Shown here: positions 18,020-26,801 of the stretch, piece by piece
How positions within the stretch are numbered: the stretch's first letter is position 1
Layout of the letters: every line of letters starts with the position of its first letter
Assembly: GCA_965206355.1 (NCBI GenBank)
Contig: OZ242212.1
Coordinates: 930,001-994,000 of the forward strand
DNA length: 64,000 nt
Reading direction: 5' to 3'
Origin: Spongiihabitans sp965206355
GTDB taxonomy: Bacteria > Pseudomonadota > Gammaproteobacteria > Arenicellales > Poriferihabitantaceae
The notes under the pieces: generated by a model
What the model was told of the DNA's origin: nothing
Databases searched by the model: none
What the model saw: only the letters and a program-made list of their open reading frames with translations
Position numbers and translations under genes: made by a program

Positions 18020-19348
18020 ATGGGCAACAAGGTAGAGCGAATAGATGATGTCATCATTGGGCAAGAATTAACGAATCAGGATTGGTTGCGAAGACGACAG
18101 CAGGCGCTCCCGCGTGGTCTGGCAACCCTGACCTCGGTATTTGCCGATTATGCCGACAATGCCGAACTCTGGGATGTAGAGGGCAATCGCTATGTCGATT
18201 TTGCTGGTGGCATCGCCGTATTGAATACCGGTCATCGTCATCCGCAAGTTACTGCGGCAGTATCAGCACAACAACAACGTTTTACCCATACCGCATTTCA
18301 GGTTATGGCATATGATGTTTATATTGAGCTTGCGGAAAAATTGAACAGTCTGGTTCCAGTGAGCAATGCTAAAACCTTGTTGATGAATTCCGGCGCCGAG
18401 GCGGTAGAGAACGCCATCAAGATTGCACGTGCCTACACCGGTCGTAGCGGGGTAATCGCATTCAACGGCGGATTCCATGGGCGTTCAATGCTGACTATGG
18501 CACTAACTGGCAAGGTATTGCCCTATAAATCCAAGTTTGCACCCTTTGCCAGCGGCATCTTTCACGCACCTTTCCCGATTGCGCATCACGGTATAACCGA
18601 AGCGCAATCTCTGTCCGCCATTGAATGGCTTTTCAAGGTGGATATTGAACCTGAAAATGTCGCTGCCATCATCATTGAACCGGTTCAAGGTGAAGGCGGG
18701 TTTTATGCGCTTTCAAAATCATTTTTTCAGGCATTACGAACAATATGCGATCAATACAACATCGTCTTAATCAGTGACGAAGTGCAAACGGGGTTTGCCC
18801 GAACTGGCAAGCTATTTGCGACCGAACATTTTGATGTTGAACCAGACTTGATGACCATGGCAAAATCCCTGGCGGGTGGTTATCCGCTTTCTGCTGTTTC
18901 CGGAAAAGCAGAAATCATGGATGCCCCCGATCCGGGCGGATTGGGGAGCACCTACGGTGGCAATCCTTTGAGCTGTGCGGCGGCATTAGCGGTCATTGAC
19001 GTTATTGAAGCGCAAAACCTCTGCCAGCGAGCAGATGAAATTGGTCGATTGTTACGGCAACGAATCGGTGTGTTCAAAAGCCAGCAAGACTTGCCAGCGA
19101 TTGGCGATATTCGCGGACTCGGCGCAATGGTGGCATTTGAACTAATACAGAATCGGGAAACCAATGAGCCGGATGCGGCAATGACCGCCGCACTGATTGA
19201 GGCGGCAGAAAAAAATGGTTTAATACTGCTGTCCTGCGGCGTATTTGCCAATACCATTCGGATTTTAGTGCCGCTGACCGCTACGGACAGCATAATCAAT
19301 GAGGGTCTGGATATTCTGGAAACATCATTACGAGAGATTGCTGGCTAA
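18020..19348 (+). CDS. gabT: Class III aminotransferase, 4-aminobutyrate transaminase-like
   Basis: PLP-dependent enzyme of 442 residues that fits GabT, moving the amino group of 4-aminobutyrate to 2-oxoglutarate. Class III features are plain: DVEGNRYVDFAGGIAVLNTG, the NSGAEAVENAIKIARAYTGR cofactor-binding stretch, IIEPVQGEGG, the SDEVQTGFARTGK aspartate motif, and the PLP lysine in TMAKSLAGGYPLSAV. The gabT assignment against other omega-amino acid transaminases rests on overall resemblance. No succinate-semialdehyde dehydrogenase is next to it. I start at ATG 18020, directly after a possible TTG. The region after the stop holds a 139-bp element. Confidence 0.82.
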   Translation: MGNKVERIDDVIIGQELTNQDWLRRRQQALPRGLATLTSVFADYADNAELWDVEGNRYVDFAGGIAVLNTGHRHPQVTAAVSAQQQRFTHTAFQVMAYDVYIELAEKLNSLVPVSNAKTLLMNSGAEAVENAIKIARAYTGRSGVIAFNGGFHGRSMLTMALTGKVLPYKSKFAPFASGIFHAPFPIAHHGITEAQSLSAIEWLFKVDIEPENVAAIIIEPVQGEGGFYALSKSFFQALRTICDQYNIVLISDEVQTGFARTGKLFATEHFDVEPDLMTMAKSLAGGYPLSAVSGKAEIMDAPDPGGLGSTYGGNPLSCAAALAVIDVIEAQNLCQRADEIGRLLRQRIGVFKSQQDLPAIGDIRGLGAMVAFELIQNRETNEPDAAMTAALIEAAEKNGLILLSCGVFANTIRILVPLTATDSIINEGLDILETSLREIAG

Positions 19349-19480
19349 ATCGGCGAGTTAAATCAGTTGGCTAAATCGGAATGTGCCTTAGGGTATTGAG
19401 CGTATTACTTTTCGGGTTGCGAGCGTATAATGAGTTTACACATTGAGCATAACACGGACGGTGCTCACCAAAAACATCCT

Positions 19481-19619
19481 GAGACCTTTGCACGAAAGCC
19501 ATTTCACCTGCATACTGCGTTAAAATCGTACTCAATCGGTCATTTATAAGCATAAACTCCCTCATTCCGTGCGTTTTTGCCTTGCCTGAAAGCGAAATCA
19601 TCTTCCGTGCAAAGGTCTC
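19481..19619 (-). mobile_element. 139-bp inverted-repeat element, copy 4
   Basis: Reverse orientation, flanked by a perfect direct repeat ATCCT (19476-19480 and 19620-19624). It starts 133 bases after the gabT stop. It differs from copy 5 at a single base (CATACTG for CATGCTG). Confidence 0.92.
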
Positions 19620-20199
19620 ATCCTTATAAAGCGACAGATGAACAGTATGACGAGTCCTTACAATATTCTAACCAGCAGCACACTGTCTATGAATACATGG
19701 GTTGCCGATGTTAATCATCAGTAAGCGGGCGACGTGGCGTATTCTGATCCGCCCGTATCGGCGATGACCAACTTCAAACACATCCGTCTATTCACCACCG
19801 AGTCCAGCGCAACCATTGACAAAATCAATGACAAGATGATTGCCTGTGCTGTTTGGCTGTTATTCGTAGTTGACAGTCAGATGAATGTCTTGGGAATCGT
19901 AACCTATACTGATATTCTCGGTGAAAAGCCGGTCAGGTATGTATAGGAGCATGGCGGTGGTCGAAAAAAAATTCTTGCGCAGGATTTAATGACCGAATTG
20001 ATACGTTGAAATTTTCAAACATTGAACATGCCTGTGTCGGTGATATTGTTGAAACGATGAAATCTTTTGCCCGTCACCATATCATTGTCGTTGACGATTC
20101 GACAGATTCTGCAACAGCGGCTTCCGGAAAAATAGTAGTCGGCATGTATTCCACAACACAAATTGAACGCCAAACGGGCATTAAAATTGAATTATCTAT

Positions 20200-20917
20200 G
20201 GGGCTGTCCTAGATAACACTGAAAGAGTGCTATCATGGGATCAATGAGAAAGAGTCGTTTAAGCCGTTATAAACAAGGTCGTCTTATCGAGCATTTTGTG
20301 TCGGGTTCAACCGCCCGCACGGCAGCGTTGCTGGTTGGGATCAACAAGTCCACATCGGCGTATTTTTATCACCGGTTGCGCGAGATTATCGCATATGAGC
20401 TTGAACAAGAAAGCCATGAGGTTTTTGACGGGGAGATTGAAGTCGATGAAAGTTATTTTGGCGGTGGTCGCAAAGGCAAACGAGGTCGGGGAGCGGCGGG
20501 GAAAATCCCGGTGTTTGGCTTACTCAAACGGGGCGGGAGGGTTTACACCAAGATTATCCCGGATGCCTGTTCAGCAACCTTGATGCCAATTATTGAGCGT
20601 AAAGTGGTTCCGGACAGCATCGTTTATTCCGACTGTTGGAGCGGTTATAATGTGCTGGACGTGAGCGATTTCAAGCACCACCGCATCAACCATTCCCAAC
20701 GCTTCGCGGAGCAGGGGAATCACATCAACGGCATTGAGAACTTTTGGAGTCAGGCGAAGCGTCATATGCACAAATTCAACGGTGTTCCCAAGGCGCATTT
20801 TGGGCTGTTTTTGAAGGAGTGCGAGTGGCGTTTTAACAACAGCGACCCAATATCTCAATTATTTCAATTAAAACAATGGGTTGGAGTTCATTTAAACTAG
20901 TTATCTAGGACAGCCCC
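20200..20917 (+). mobile_element. Intact IS1595-family insertion sequence, 718 bp
   Basis: Terminal inverted repeats of 18 bases (GGGGCTGTCCTAGATAAC) lie at both ends. The 8-bp target duplication TTATCTAT (20192-20199 and 20918-20925) is perfect, which is the size known for IS1595. It holds a single transposase gene. It sits inside the CBS pseudogene. Confidence 0.96.
20235..20900 (+). CDS. IS1595-family transposase
   Basis: DDE-type transposase of 221 residues. The first catalytic aspartate is in EIEVDESYFGG near residue 73, the second in IVYSDCWSGY near 132. The third acidic position lies in GIENFWSQAKRHM near 172, where this family uses Asn or Glu. It has the ISXO2-like domain with the C-terminal LKECEWRFN segment. 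It lacks the N-terminal zinc-ribbon of longer family members, so it belongs to the short type. The gene is intact and its element has perfect ends, so it may still be active. The same family left the remnant at 8350. Confidence 0.94.
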   Translation: MGSMRKSRLSRYKQGRLIEHFVSGSTARTAALLVGINKSTSAYFYHRLREIIAYELEQESHEVFDGEIEVDESYFGGGRKGKRGRGAAGKIPVFGLLKRGGRVYTKIIPDACSATLMPIIERKVVPDSIVYSDCWSGYNVLDVSDFKHHRINHSQRFAEQGNHINGIENFWSQAKRHMHKFNGVPKAHFGLFLKECEWRFNNSDPISQLFQLKQWVGVHLN

Positions 20918-21027
20918 TTATCTATTTCGGCAGGTAGCTTTGCTGATCTGGAAATGGCGTTGGGAGCCTGATTTAGAAATTCTGGGAACAGGTGTACTCA
21001 ATCGGCATTTATACCGCCATCAGCATA

Positions 21028-21921
21028 TCACTCAGTCCCTTTTCTGCGTGGCGGTGGCTGGTCAAATATCAGGTTTTGTGCATTGAGAGCGACGAAATGA
21101 CGACTTTTGGCACGCGTAATTAAGGTTACACCAAGCTCCTCAGCCAGCTCAAAGCCCATGTGGGTGGTGCCATTTCGTGACACCAGTACGGGAATGCCCA
21201 TAAAGGCGGCTTTCATCACAATCTCCGATGTCAAACGACCGGTGGAATAGAAAATTTTATCGTTGCCACTCATACCTTTTAGCCACATTTCTCCGGAGAT
21301 GGTATCCATGGCATTGTGTCGCCCAACATCTTCAATAAACATCAATACCTCACCGTCCTGACACAGTCCACAACCATGTACCGAACCTGCCGCACGGTAA
21401 GTTTTATTGAATAAGGTGACTTTTTTAAGGACGTTGTAGATGTCAGATTGCTTAATTTTGATATTCGGCAAGCGATGATCATACAACTTTCCCAGCGTAC
21501 AACTGAGGATGGTTCCCTGTCCACAACCGGTGGTAACGGTTCGGTTCAATTTATCGAAGCCGGGAACGCCCTTGCCTGCAACCGTAGTAACCTCTGCCAA
21601 TTCCCGTTCCCAATCAACCCTGATTGATTCAATTTCCGCTGGGGTTTCAAATAATATCTGGTTACGCAAATAACCGAGTACCAGTTTTTCCGGATATGTG
21701 CCGAGGGTCATCAAGGTGACCAGCTCCTGCCCGTCAACCTTGATGGTAAGGGGTTGTTCACCAACGATATGGATGGTCTGTTGTTCGCCAAACTGATTAT
21801 GCGACTGTATCTGGTGGATCGACTCCAACCCGGCATTAGTTATCTTTGGCAAAGCAACACAAGGCGCTCTGCTGTCTGGTGATGGCGGTGCAGATGGCAG
21901 GGTTTGAATATAGGGTTTCAT
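21028..21921 (-). CDS. fdhD: Formate dehydrogenase accessory sulfurtransferase FdhD
   Basis: Protein of 297 residues that passes sulfur from IscS to the molybdenum cofactor of formate dehydrogenase. Family blocks are visible: TVTTGCGQG, EDVGRHNAMDTISG and the long GRLTSEIVMKAAFMGIPVLV with SRNGTTHMGFELAEELG. The sulfur-carrying cysteine of E. coli lies in a CxxC loop. Here the candidates are the Cys of TTGCGQG and a CGLC in SVHGCGLCQDGE, so this is a variant form. No formate dehydrogenase is in the window. The gene could serve a distant one or another Mo enzyme. Confidence 0.85.
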   Translation of the reverse strand: MKPYIQTLPSAPPSPDSRAPCVALPKITNAGLESIHQIQSHNQFGEQQTIHIVGEQPLTIKVDGQELVTLMTLGTYPEKLVLGYLRNQILFETPAEIESIRVDWERELAEVTTVAGKGVPGFDKLNRTVTTGCGQGTILSCTLGKLYDHRLPNIKIKQSDIYNVLKKVTLFNKTYRAAGSVHGCGLCQDGEVLMFIEDVGRHNAMDTISGEMWLKGMSGNDKIFYSTGRLTSEIVMKAAFMGIPVLVSRNGTTHMGFELAEELGVTLITRAKSRHFVALNAQNLIFDQPPPRRKGTE

Positions 21922-22299
21922 TTAATGACGTAATTCAGCGGCTTCCAGCATTGCCAGAAGAAATGAGAGATAAGCGGAATCATAACTTACTTTGCGAAAA
22001 ATAAGAACAACAAGTCTTTTCCAATATAAAATGAGCCTGAAACGGAAGGAAGCACGGCAAGCTGTTTCCAATGGCAAATGAGTCTGAATGTGCAGGGGAT
22101 TCTAATATGAAATGAGTCTGAAAAACTGATTTCGTTAGATCAATTGAATCGTGGCTCGAAGTTTGGTCGCTCTGAATGTCGCATACCTTGACGATCACGT
22201 TTCACGCAAGTGAACACATGCTTCATACTTCCTATATTTTACCGGAGTGTAGGAAATTCTAAGCGGGTTGACCCGAAAATCATAATTGGTCATTTATCT
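21922..22299. other. Spacer between fdhD and the tRNA-like relic
   Basis: No gene visible. It contains the triple 24-bp repeat described separately and AT-rich sequence. fdhD starts from this side and would have its promoter here, but I find no convincing pair of boxes. Confidence 0.4.
22019..22123. repeat. Three degenerate 24-bp direct repeats
   Basis: Units at 22019-22042, 22066-22089 and 22100-22123 share the pattern TTCYAATRNNAAATGAGYCT and then GAA. The 13-base core AAATGAGYCTGAA is nearly invariant. Spacing is uneven (47 and 34). They could be binding sites, or end repeats of a lost insertion sequence. Confidence 0.6.
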
Positions 22300-22373
22300 C
22301 GGGGTGTGAGCCTGATAGCGCGCGGCGCAGTGAGATTCGCTGGTCGGAGATTCAAATTCTTTCACTCCGACCA
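22300..22373 (+). pseudogene. tRNA-Pro-like relic
   Basis: A 74-base stretch resembles bacterial tRNA-Pro. CGGGGTG at the 5' end pairs with CACTCCG at the 3' end, followed by A and CCA. AGCCTGATAGCGC resembles the D loop side, and GGAGA, TTCAAAT, TCTTT forms a weak T arm. The left half of the D stem is missing and the anticodon loop is about ten bases long with no TGG, GGG or CGG anticodon. I therefore call it a decayed or tRNA-derived copy, not a working tRNA. It lies just after the end of the peptide transporter operon. Confidence 0.6.
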
Positions 22374-22399
22374 ACTCATAAACGATTTTGTCGGTTCAG

Positions 22400-23395
22400 T
22401 CAGTCACTCAGTTCCTGCCAGCGGTGGCAAGCGACTTCGTGTTTTGAATCAATCTTTTCCAGTTTAGGTTCTTGCTCTCGACAATAATCTGTTGCGAATC
22501 GGCAACGCGTCTGGAATTTGCAGCCGGGTGGTGGGTGGGTTGGTGAAGGTATCTCGCCCTCCAGCTTTTGTTCCTGCCCATGCTGATCCGGATCCAGTGA
22601 CGGGATTGCAGATAACAACGCCTTGGTATAAGGATGGCGCGGTGCCAAAAACAAATCTCGGGTCGGTGCCGATTCGACCAATCTGCCCAGATACATGACC
22701 GCGACATGATCGCAAATATGTGCCACCACAGACAGGTCATGGCTTATAAATAAATAGGTTAATCCCAACTCGGCTTGCAATTCCTTTAACAGGTTAAGAA
22801 TATCCGCCTGTATGGAAACATCCAGTGCTGCCACACTTTCATCGGCAACGACAAAGCGCGGGTTGGAAACCAATGCTCTGGCGATGGAAATGCGTTGCCG
22901 CTGACCGCCCGAAAAAGCATGGGGGAAACGGCGTAAATGCTCCAGATTGAGTCGGCACTTGTCGGCAATATCGCGCACTCGGACATCGGCCTGTTGACGA
23001 TCTGGAGTGATACCCATGACTTCAATGGGCTCGGCGATAATGTCGCGCACTGTCATCCTCGGGCTGAGCGCAGCGTAGGGATCCTGAAAAATAAGCTGGG
23101 CACGTTTACGGTATTCTTTCAAGTCTTCTTTGGACAAGCCGAGCAGATCATATTCGGCTTCGCCGTCCGCGTAATAAATATCACCACGGGTAATTGGGGT
23201 CGCTCTTAGTAAGGCACGACCGAGCGTGGTTTTACCGGAACCACTTTCGCCTACTAATCCGAAAAATGAGCCTCTGGGGATGTCGAGATTGACCCCGTCA
23301 ACGGCGCGTACATATTGTACGGCAGTAAAAAATCCACCACTGATGGGGTAATGCACCGACAGGTCATGTGCCGAGATAATGGGTTTTTCGCTCAC
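22400..23395 (-). CDS. Peptide ABC transporter ATP-binding protein, OppF-like
   Basis: ATPase of 331 residues of the dipeptide/oligopeptide importer type. Walker A GESGSGKTT near 50, Q-loop IFQDPYAALSP, signature FSGGQRQRIS, Walker B FVVADESVAALD (with Ser where most have Pro-Thr) and the switch histidine in FISHDLSVV are visible. It ends with the oligo_HPY domain (HPYTKALLSAIP) and a cysteine cluster that binds an Fe-S centre in related proteins (CKFQTRCRFATDYC). I start at GTG 23395, which overlaps the oppD-like TGA. The frame upstream of it reads into the preceding gene. Confidence 0.9.
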   Translation of the reverse strand: MSEKPIISAHDLSVHYPISGGFFTAVQYVRAVDGVNLDIPRGSFFGLVGESGSGKTTLGRALLRATPITRGDIYYADGEAEYDLLGLSKEDLKEYRKRAQLIFQDPYAALSPRMTVRDIIAEPIEVMGITPDRQQADVRVRDIADKCRLNLEHLRRFPHAFSGGQRQRISIARALVSNPRFVVADESVAALDVSIQADILNLLKELQAELGLTYLFISHDLSVVAHICDHVAVMYLGRLVESAPTRDLFLAPRHPYTKALLSAIPSLDPDQHGQEQKLEGEIPSPTHPPPGCKFQTRCRFATDYCREQEPKLEKIDSKHEVACHRWQELSD

Positions 23396-24393
23396 TTCGC
23401 CTGCTCTTGCCGCTGCTCTGTGGTGACAAAACAAGCGGCAATGTGATCCTTGTTATAGGATGTCATTTGCGGGGTTGATTGGCGGCATTTTGGTTCGGCG
23501 ATGGCACAGCGTGTGTGGAATACGCATCCGCTTGGTCGCTCAAGAGGGCCTGGAATATCGCCCCGCACCGGGGTTAATTCGGCATCAAGATCATCGAGTT
23601 TCGGTAGCGCATTCAATAAACCTCGGGTATAGGGGTGAGCAGAATGACGGATCACTTCGCGCACTGGTCCTTGTTCAACCAATCTGCCAAGATACATCAC
23701 CGCGACTTTGTCTGCGGTTTGGGCAATCACGCCAAGATCATGGGTGATGAAGATAATGCCCATGCCGAATTCGGCAACCAGATCTTTCATCAGCTCAATC
23801 ACCTGCGCTTGAATGGTAACATCCAGTGCTGTGGTTGGCTCATCAGCAATCAGCAATTTAGGTCTTGTGGACAGTGCCATGGCGATCATGGCGCGTTGAC
23901 GCATACCACCAGAAAGCTCAAAGGCGTATTGTTTGAAACGCTTGGGGGCATCGGAAATTCTAACCCGATCAAGCATTTCGATAGATGTTTCTATCGCTTC
24001 TTTTGCGGAAATTTTCTTGTGCAGCATGAGTTGTTCGACCATCTGTTCGCCAATGGTGATGGCGGGTGCAAAACTCGCCATCGGTTCCTGAAAAATCATC
24101 GAAACTGAGCCACCACGGACAACTTGTAGATCACTGCCACTGTTTAGTGATAGCACATCAATATCACGATCTTCCAGTGCCAGTGTGATTTTACTATCGG
24201 GGTGATACAGCGCATTCTCCGGATTAAGTTTCATCAATGATTTTGCAGTAACCGATTTTCCGGAACCGGATTCTCCTACCAATCCCAACACTTCACCCGC
24301 TTCAACCGCGAAGGTGATATCTTCGATAGCTGTGATTCGACCTTCGTCGGTGTCGAATTGCAGGGTCAGATTGTTGACAGTGAGTAAGCTCAT
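23392..24393 (-). CDS. Peptide ABC transporter ATP-binding protein, OppD-like
   Basis: Second ATPase of the importer, 333 residues. Walker A is GESGSGKSVT, the Q-loop IFQEPMASFAP, the signature ELSGGMRQRAMIA, Walker B LLIADEPTTALD, and the switch FITHDLGVIAQ. The C-terminal oligo_HPY segment and the CVFHTRCAIAEPKC cysteine cluster follow. It overlaps the permease gene upstream by 4 bases and the OppF-like gene downstream by 4 bases, so the operon is tightly coupled. Confidence 0.92.
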   Translation of the reverse strand: MSLLTVNNLTLQFDTDEGRITAIEDITFAVEAGEVLGLVGESGSGKSVTAKSLMKLNPENALYHPDSKITLALEDRDIDVLSLNSGSDLQVVRGGSVSMIFQEPMASFAPAITIGEQMVEQLMLHKKISAKEAIETSIEMLDRVRISDAPKRFKQYAFELSGGMRQRAMIAMALSTRPKLLIADEPTTALDVTIQAQVIELMKDLVAEFGMGIIFITHDLGVIAQTADKVAVMYLGRLVEQGPVREVIRHSAHPYTRGLLNALPKLDDLDAELTPVRGDIPGPLERPSGCVFHTRCAIAEPKCRQSTPQMTSYNKDHIAACFVTTEQRQEQAK

Positions 24394-25580
24394 TTGCTAT
24401 TTGAATAGGGGTCGGCGGCATCACGAAGACCATCGCCGACGAAGACGAAAGCTAGAATAAAGGCGATGAAAAACACAACCGGTATAAAGTACCACTGGTA
24501 GTTCAACAGCACATCCGCTTTTGATACATTCTGCATCAGCGATCCCAGTGAGTTGACCGGATCGGTCAATCCCAAACCGATAAAGCTAAGAGCGGTTTCT
24601 GAGCGCACGACATATGGAAAGGTAATCATCAAATCAACGATAATATAGCTGGTGAAGCTGGGTAGCAAATGCCGCCGAATAATATGACTGGGTGGAGCAC
24701 CGCATAGCTCGGCAGCCAGCACATATTCCTGACTGCGTTCGGTCAGTAGATGTGTACGGATGCGTCGTGCCAGAGTCGGCCAGCCAATCAGGCCGAGGAT
24801 GGCGGCGATAAAAAAGAATCGGGTCTCGGAACTCCACTCGGCAGGCATAAATGCGGCTAACGCCATGAATAGCGGAATCGGGGGTACGGTTCTGATGGCA
24901 TCGGTAATCATCTGCAATACCGAATCAATCCAGCCACCGAAATAGCCTGCCACACCACCGATTACTAACGCCAGCACGAATGAAATCATGACCCCGAGGG
25001 TGCCTACTGCCAAGGAAGTGTATATCGCATGGAGTGTGCGTGAATAAATGTCCTTGCCAGCACCGTCTGTGCCAAACAGGTGGATACCGCCCTCATTCAT
25101 ACCAAACAGATGGGTGTTGAAGGTTAAGGCTTTAATGTCAACATCGAGAAACTCTCCCGGCAAATCCCATTCTATATCAATGAAGCTGTATTCCCAATCT
25201 TCAACAAATAACTGCAGGTAACGGCGTTTATCGCGAATGTCGGTGATTACCCAACGGAAATTCGTCTCTGCCGAGCGTTGTCGCTCTGTCGCATAGAGAA
25301 ATGGGCGCATAGAAAATCCATTTTCATCCCAGAACTTGGGTAGTTGTGGCGGGCCGTTTTCATATTCCTTATCACGTCCGGCAATGTTCGGGCTGTATGG
25401 CGAAAGAAACGGTGCGAAAAATCCCATCAAAATCATAATGACCAGCATCCATGCTGCCACCATCGCCGTACGATTATTCTTGAAGCGAGCACGAATTAAC
25501 TGACCCTGAGAAGCGGTAAAATAGGCTTCCTTTAGTTTTTGATCGTCTTCGATCGGTTTTTTCCAGAACAGGAGTCTCAT
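24390..25580 (-). CDS. Peptide ABC transporter permease, OppC/YejE-like
   Basis: Inner-membrane permease of 396 residues, longer than the usual 300. After the first membrane helix (MVAAWMLVIMILMGFFAPFL) there is a periplasmic insert of roughly 130 residues rich in charged and aromatic residues, as in YejE-type proteins. The transport domain then starts at HLFGTDGAGKDIYSRTLHA, and the EAA loop that contacts the ATPases is EYVLAAELCGAPPSHIIRRH. With its neighbours it forms an ATP-driven importer of peptides or similar solutes. Confidence 0.9.
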   Translation of the reverse strand: MRLLFWKKPIEDDQKLKEAYFTASQGQLIRARFKNNRTAMVAAWMLVIMILMGFFAPFLSPYSPNIAGRDKEYENGPPQLPKFWDENGFSMRPFLYATERQRSAETNFRWVITDIRDKRRYLQLFVEDWEYSFIDIEWDLPGEFLDVDIKALTFNTHLFGMNEGGIHLFGTDGAGKDIYSRTLHAIYTSLAVGTLGVMISFVLALVIGGVAGYFGGWIDSVLQMITDAIRTVPPIPLFMALAAFMPAEWSSETRFFFIAAILGLIGWPTLARRIRTHLLTERSQEYVLAAELCGAPPSHIIRRHLLPSFTSYIIVDLMITFPYVVRSETALSFIGLGLTDPVNSLGSLMQNVSKADVLLNYQWYFIPVVFFIAFILAFVFVGDGLRDAADPYSNSK

Positions 25581-25594
25581 AATTGATTTGCTGT

Positions 25595-26602
25595 TTAGCC
25601 CATCAGGCCCTTTCTGATGCGCGGATCCATGAGCGCAAGCATGATGTCGGTTACAAAATTAATGAACACGATACTTGCGGTCAACAAAAATATAATGGCA
25701 CCCGCCAGTTGTTGATCGTTTGAGCGTGCCAGTGCTTCAATTAGCAACGCTCCGGCTTCGGTTAAAGTCAGGATTAAAGCAACAACCGGTAATTCGTTAA
25801 ATATCCGATTAAGATCGAATCCAAGAGAATTAATAACCGGGCCCATGGCATGACGTGCTGGATAGCCCCACAGCAGTTTGTGTCCGTGAATCCCGCGCGC
25901 TGATGCGGCGGTGACATAGAGCTTGCCAATTTCGTCAAGCATGAGTGCCCGTACTGTTTGCATGGCGAATGCGGTTGCCGACCAACCCAGCACAAATATC
26001 GGTAGCCAGGCCTTGCTCAGAAAATCATAGAATTTCGCCACTGACCATTCGGCATCTCGATATTCCTTAGAAAACAAACCGGTTAGCGAGTCGCCAAATA
26101 AAACGGTGGAAATCAGCATGATAATCAATGCCAACAGAAAGTTCGGTAACGCCAATCCGAGATAGCTGAAGAAGCGCAACGAGTTATTAGCTATCGCACT
26201 TCTTGTGATTGCCGAATAAATTCCTACGGGAATGGCGATCAAATAAGCGAAAATCAGGGCGGCAAGACAGATAGCAAGACTAATCCAGAATTTGTCGCTT
26301 AGTAGTTGGTTAATGTTAAGTCTGAGGATACAACTATCTCCAAATTCTCCTTTAAGAAATACCCTGCCGACCCAACTGCTCCATCGCACTAAAAACGGTC
26401 GGTCTAATCCCAGCCGTCTTTCTTCTGCCTGAATATCGTCAATTGAAATCTGTTGTCCTTGAGTGTTTTTAAAAGCAAGATAGCGTTCGGCACAGTTTCC
26501 CGGTACTAGCTCCATCAGCGAAAAGACGATCAGTGACACTGTCAACAAAGTGAACAGTGACATAAGAAATCGTGTTACCGTGAACTGGAGGAACCTTGCC
26601 AT
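25595..26602 (-). CDS. Peptide ABC transporter permease, OppB-like
   Basis: Inner-membrane permease of 335 residues and partner of the OppC-like protein. It has the N-terminal BPD_transp_1 entry helix (MSLFTLLTVSLIVFSLMELV), then RRLGLDRPFLVRW, which is characteristic of OppB/DppB proteins, about six hydrophobic helices and an EAA-type loop (LYVTAASARGIHGHKLLWG). It lies 14 bases upstream of the OppC-like gene. A 199-base gap with a strong hairpin separates it from the binding-protein gene. Confidence 0.9.
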   Translation of the reverse strand: MARFLQFTVTRFLMSLFTLLTVSLIVFSLMELVPGNCAERYLAFKNTQGQQISIDDIQAEERRLGLDRPFLVRWSSWVGRVFLKGEFGDSCILRLNINQLLSDKFWISLAICLAALIFAYLIAIPVGIYSAITRSAIANNSLRFFSYLGLALPNFLLALIIMLISTVLFGDSLTGLFSKEYRDAEWSVAKFYDFLSKAWLPIFVLGWSATAFAMQTVRALMLDEIGKLYVTAASARGIHGHKLLWGYPARHAMGPVINSLGFDLNRIFNELPVVALILTLTEAGALLIEALARSNDQQLAGAIIFLLTASIVFINFVTDIMLALMDPRIRKGLMG

Positions 26603-26693
26603 GACAGTGATGTTGGAGTCATTTTAAGTCGATTATTCTCCTAGCACTGCAGGCCCCGAACAAACATTGAGGTATCTAGTGGGTTCAGCAGAT

Positions 26694-26716
26694 GACCGAG
26701 CGGTATCCGCCCGGTC
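26694..26716. promoter_or_regulatory. Intercistronic stem-loop in the peptide transporter operon
   Basis: GACCG-A-GCGG, TAT, CCGC-C-CGGTC: a 9-bp stem with one A/C mismatch. It lies between the binding-protein gene and the first permease gene. Such hairpins in other ABC operons protect the upstream message or lower downstream expression. On the minus strand no T run follows, so it is probably not a full terminator. Confidence 0.5.
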
Positions 26717-26801
26717 TGTTTGTTTACACAAATACATCCACTGATGTGTTTCGGTCTTGCACCGCTTTTTTCGCAATTTCGCCATGAAAAAAACCAAAAT
26801 C

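Larger units (their letters stand above)
19638..20971 (+). pseudogene. CBS-domain protein gene, broken by stops, a frameshift and an IS insertion
   Basis: Two CBS-type adenosyl-ligand domains can be read: AYSDPPVSAM with LLFVVDSQMNVLGIVTYTDI near 19736-19920, and KFSNIEHACVGDIVETMKSF with HHIIVVDDSTDS near 20006-20130. Between and before them are a TAA near 19723, a TAG in place of a codon at about 19945 and a frameshift near 20003. An IS1595-type element is inserted at 20200. Removing it and one target copy restores IELSISAGSFADLEMALGA before TGA at 20969. The CBS protein probably sensed nucleotides. It is now dead. Confidence 0.82.
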
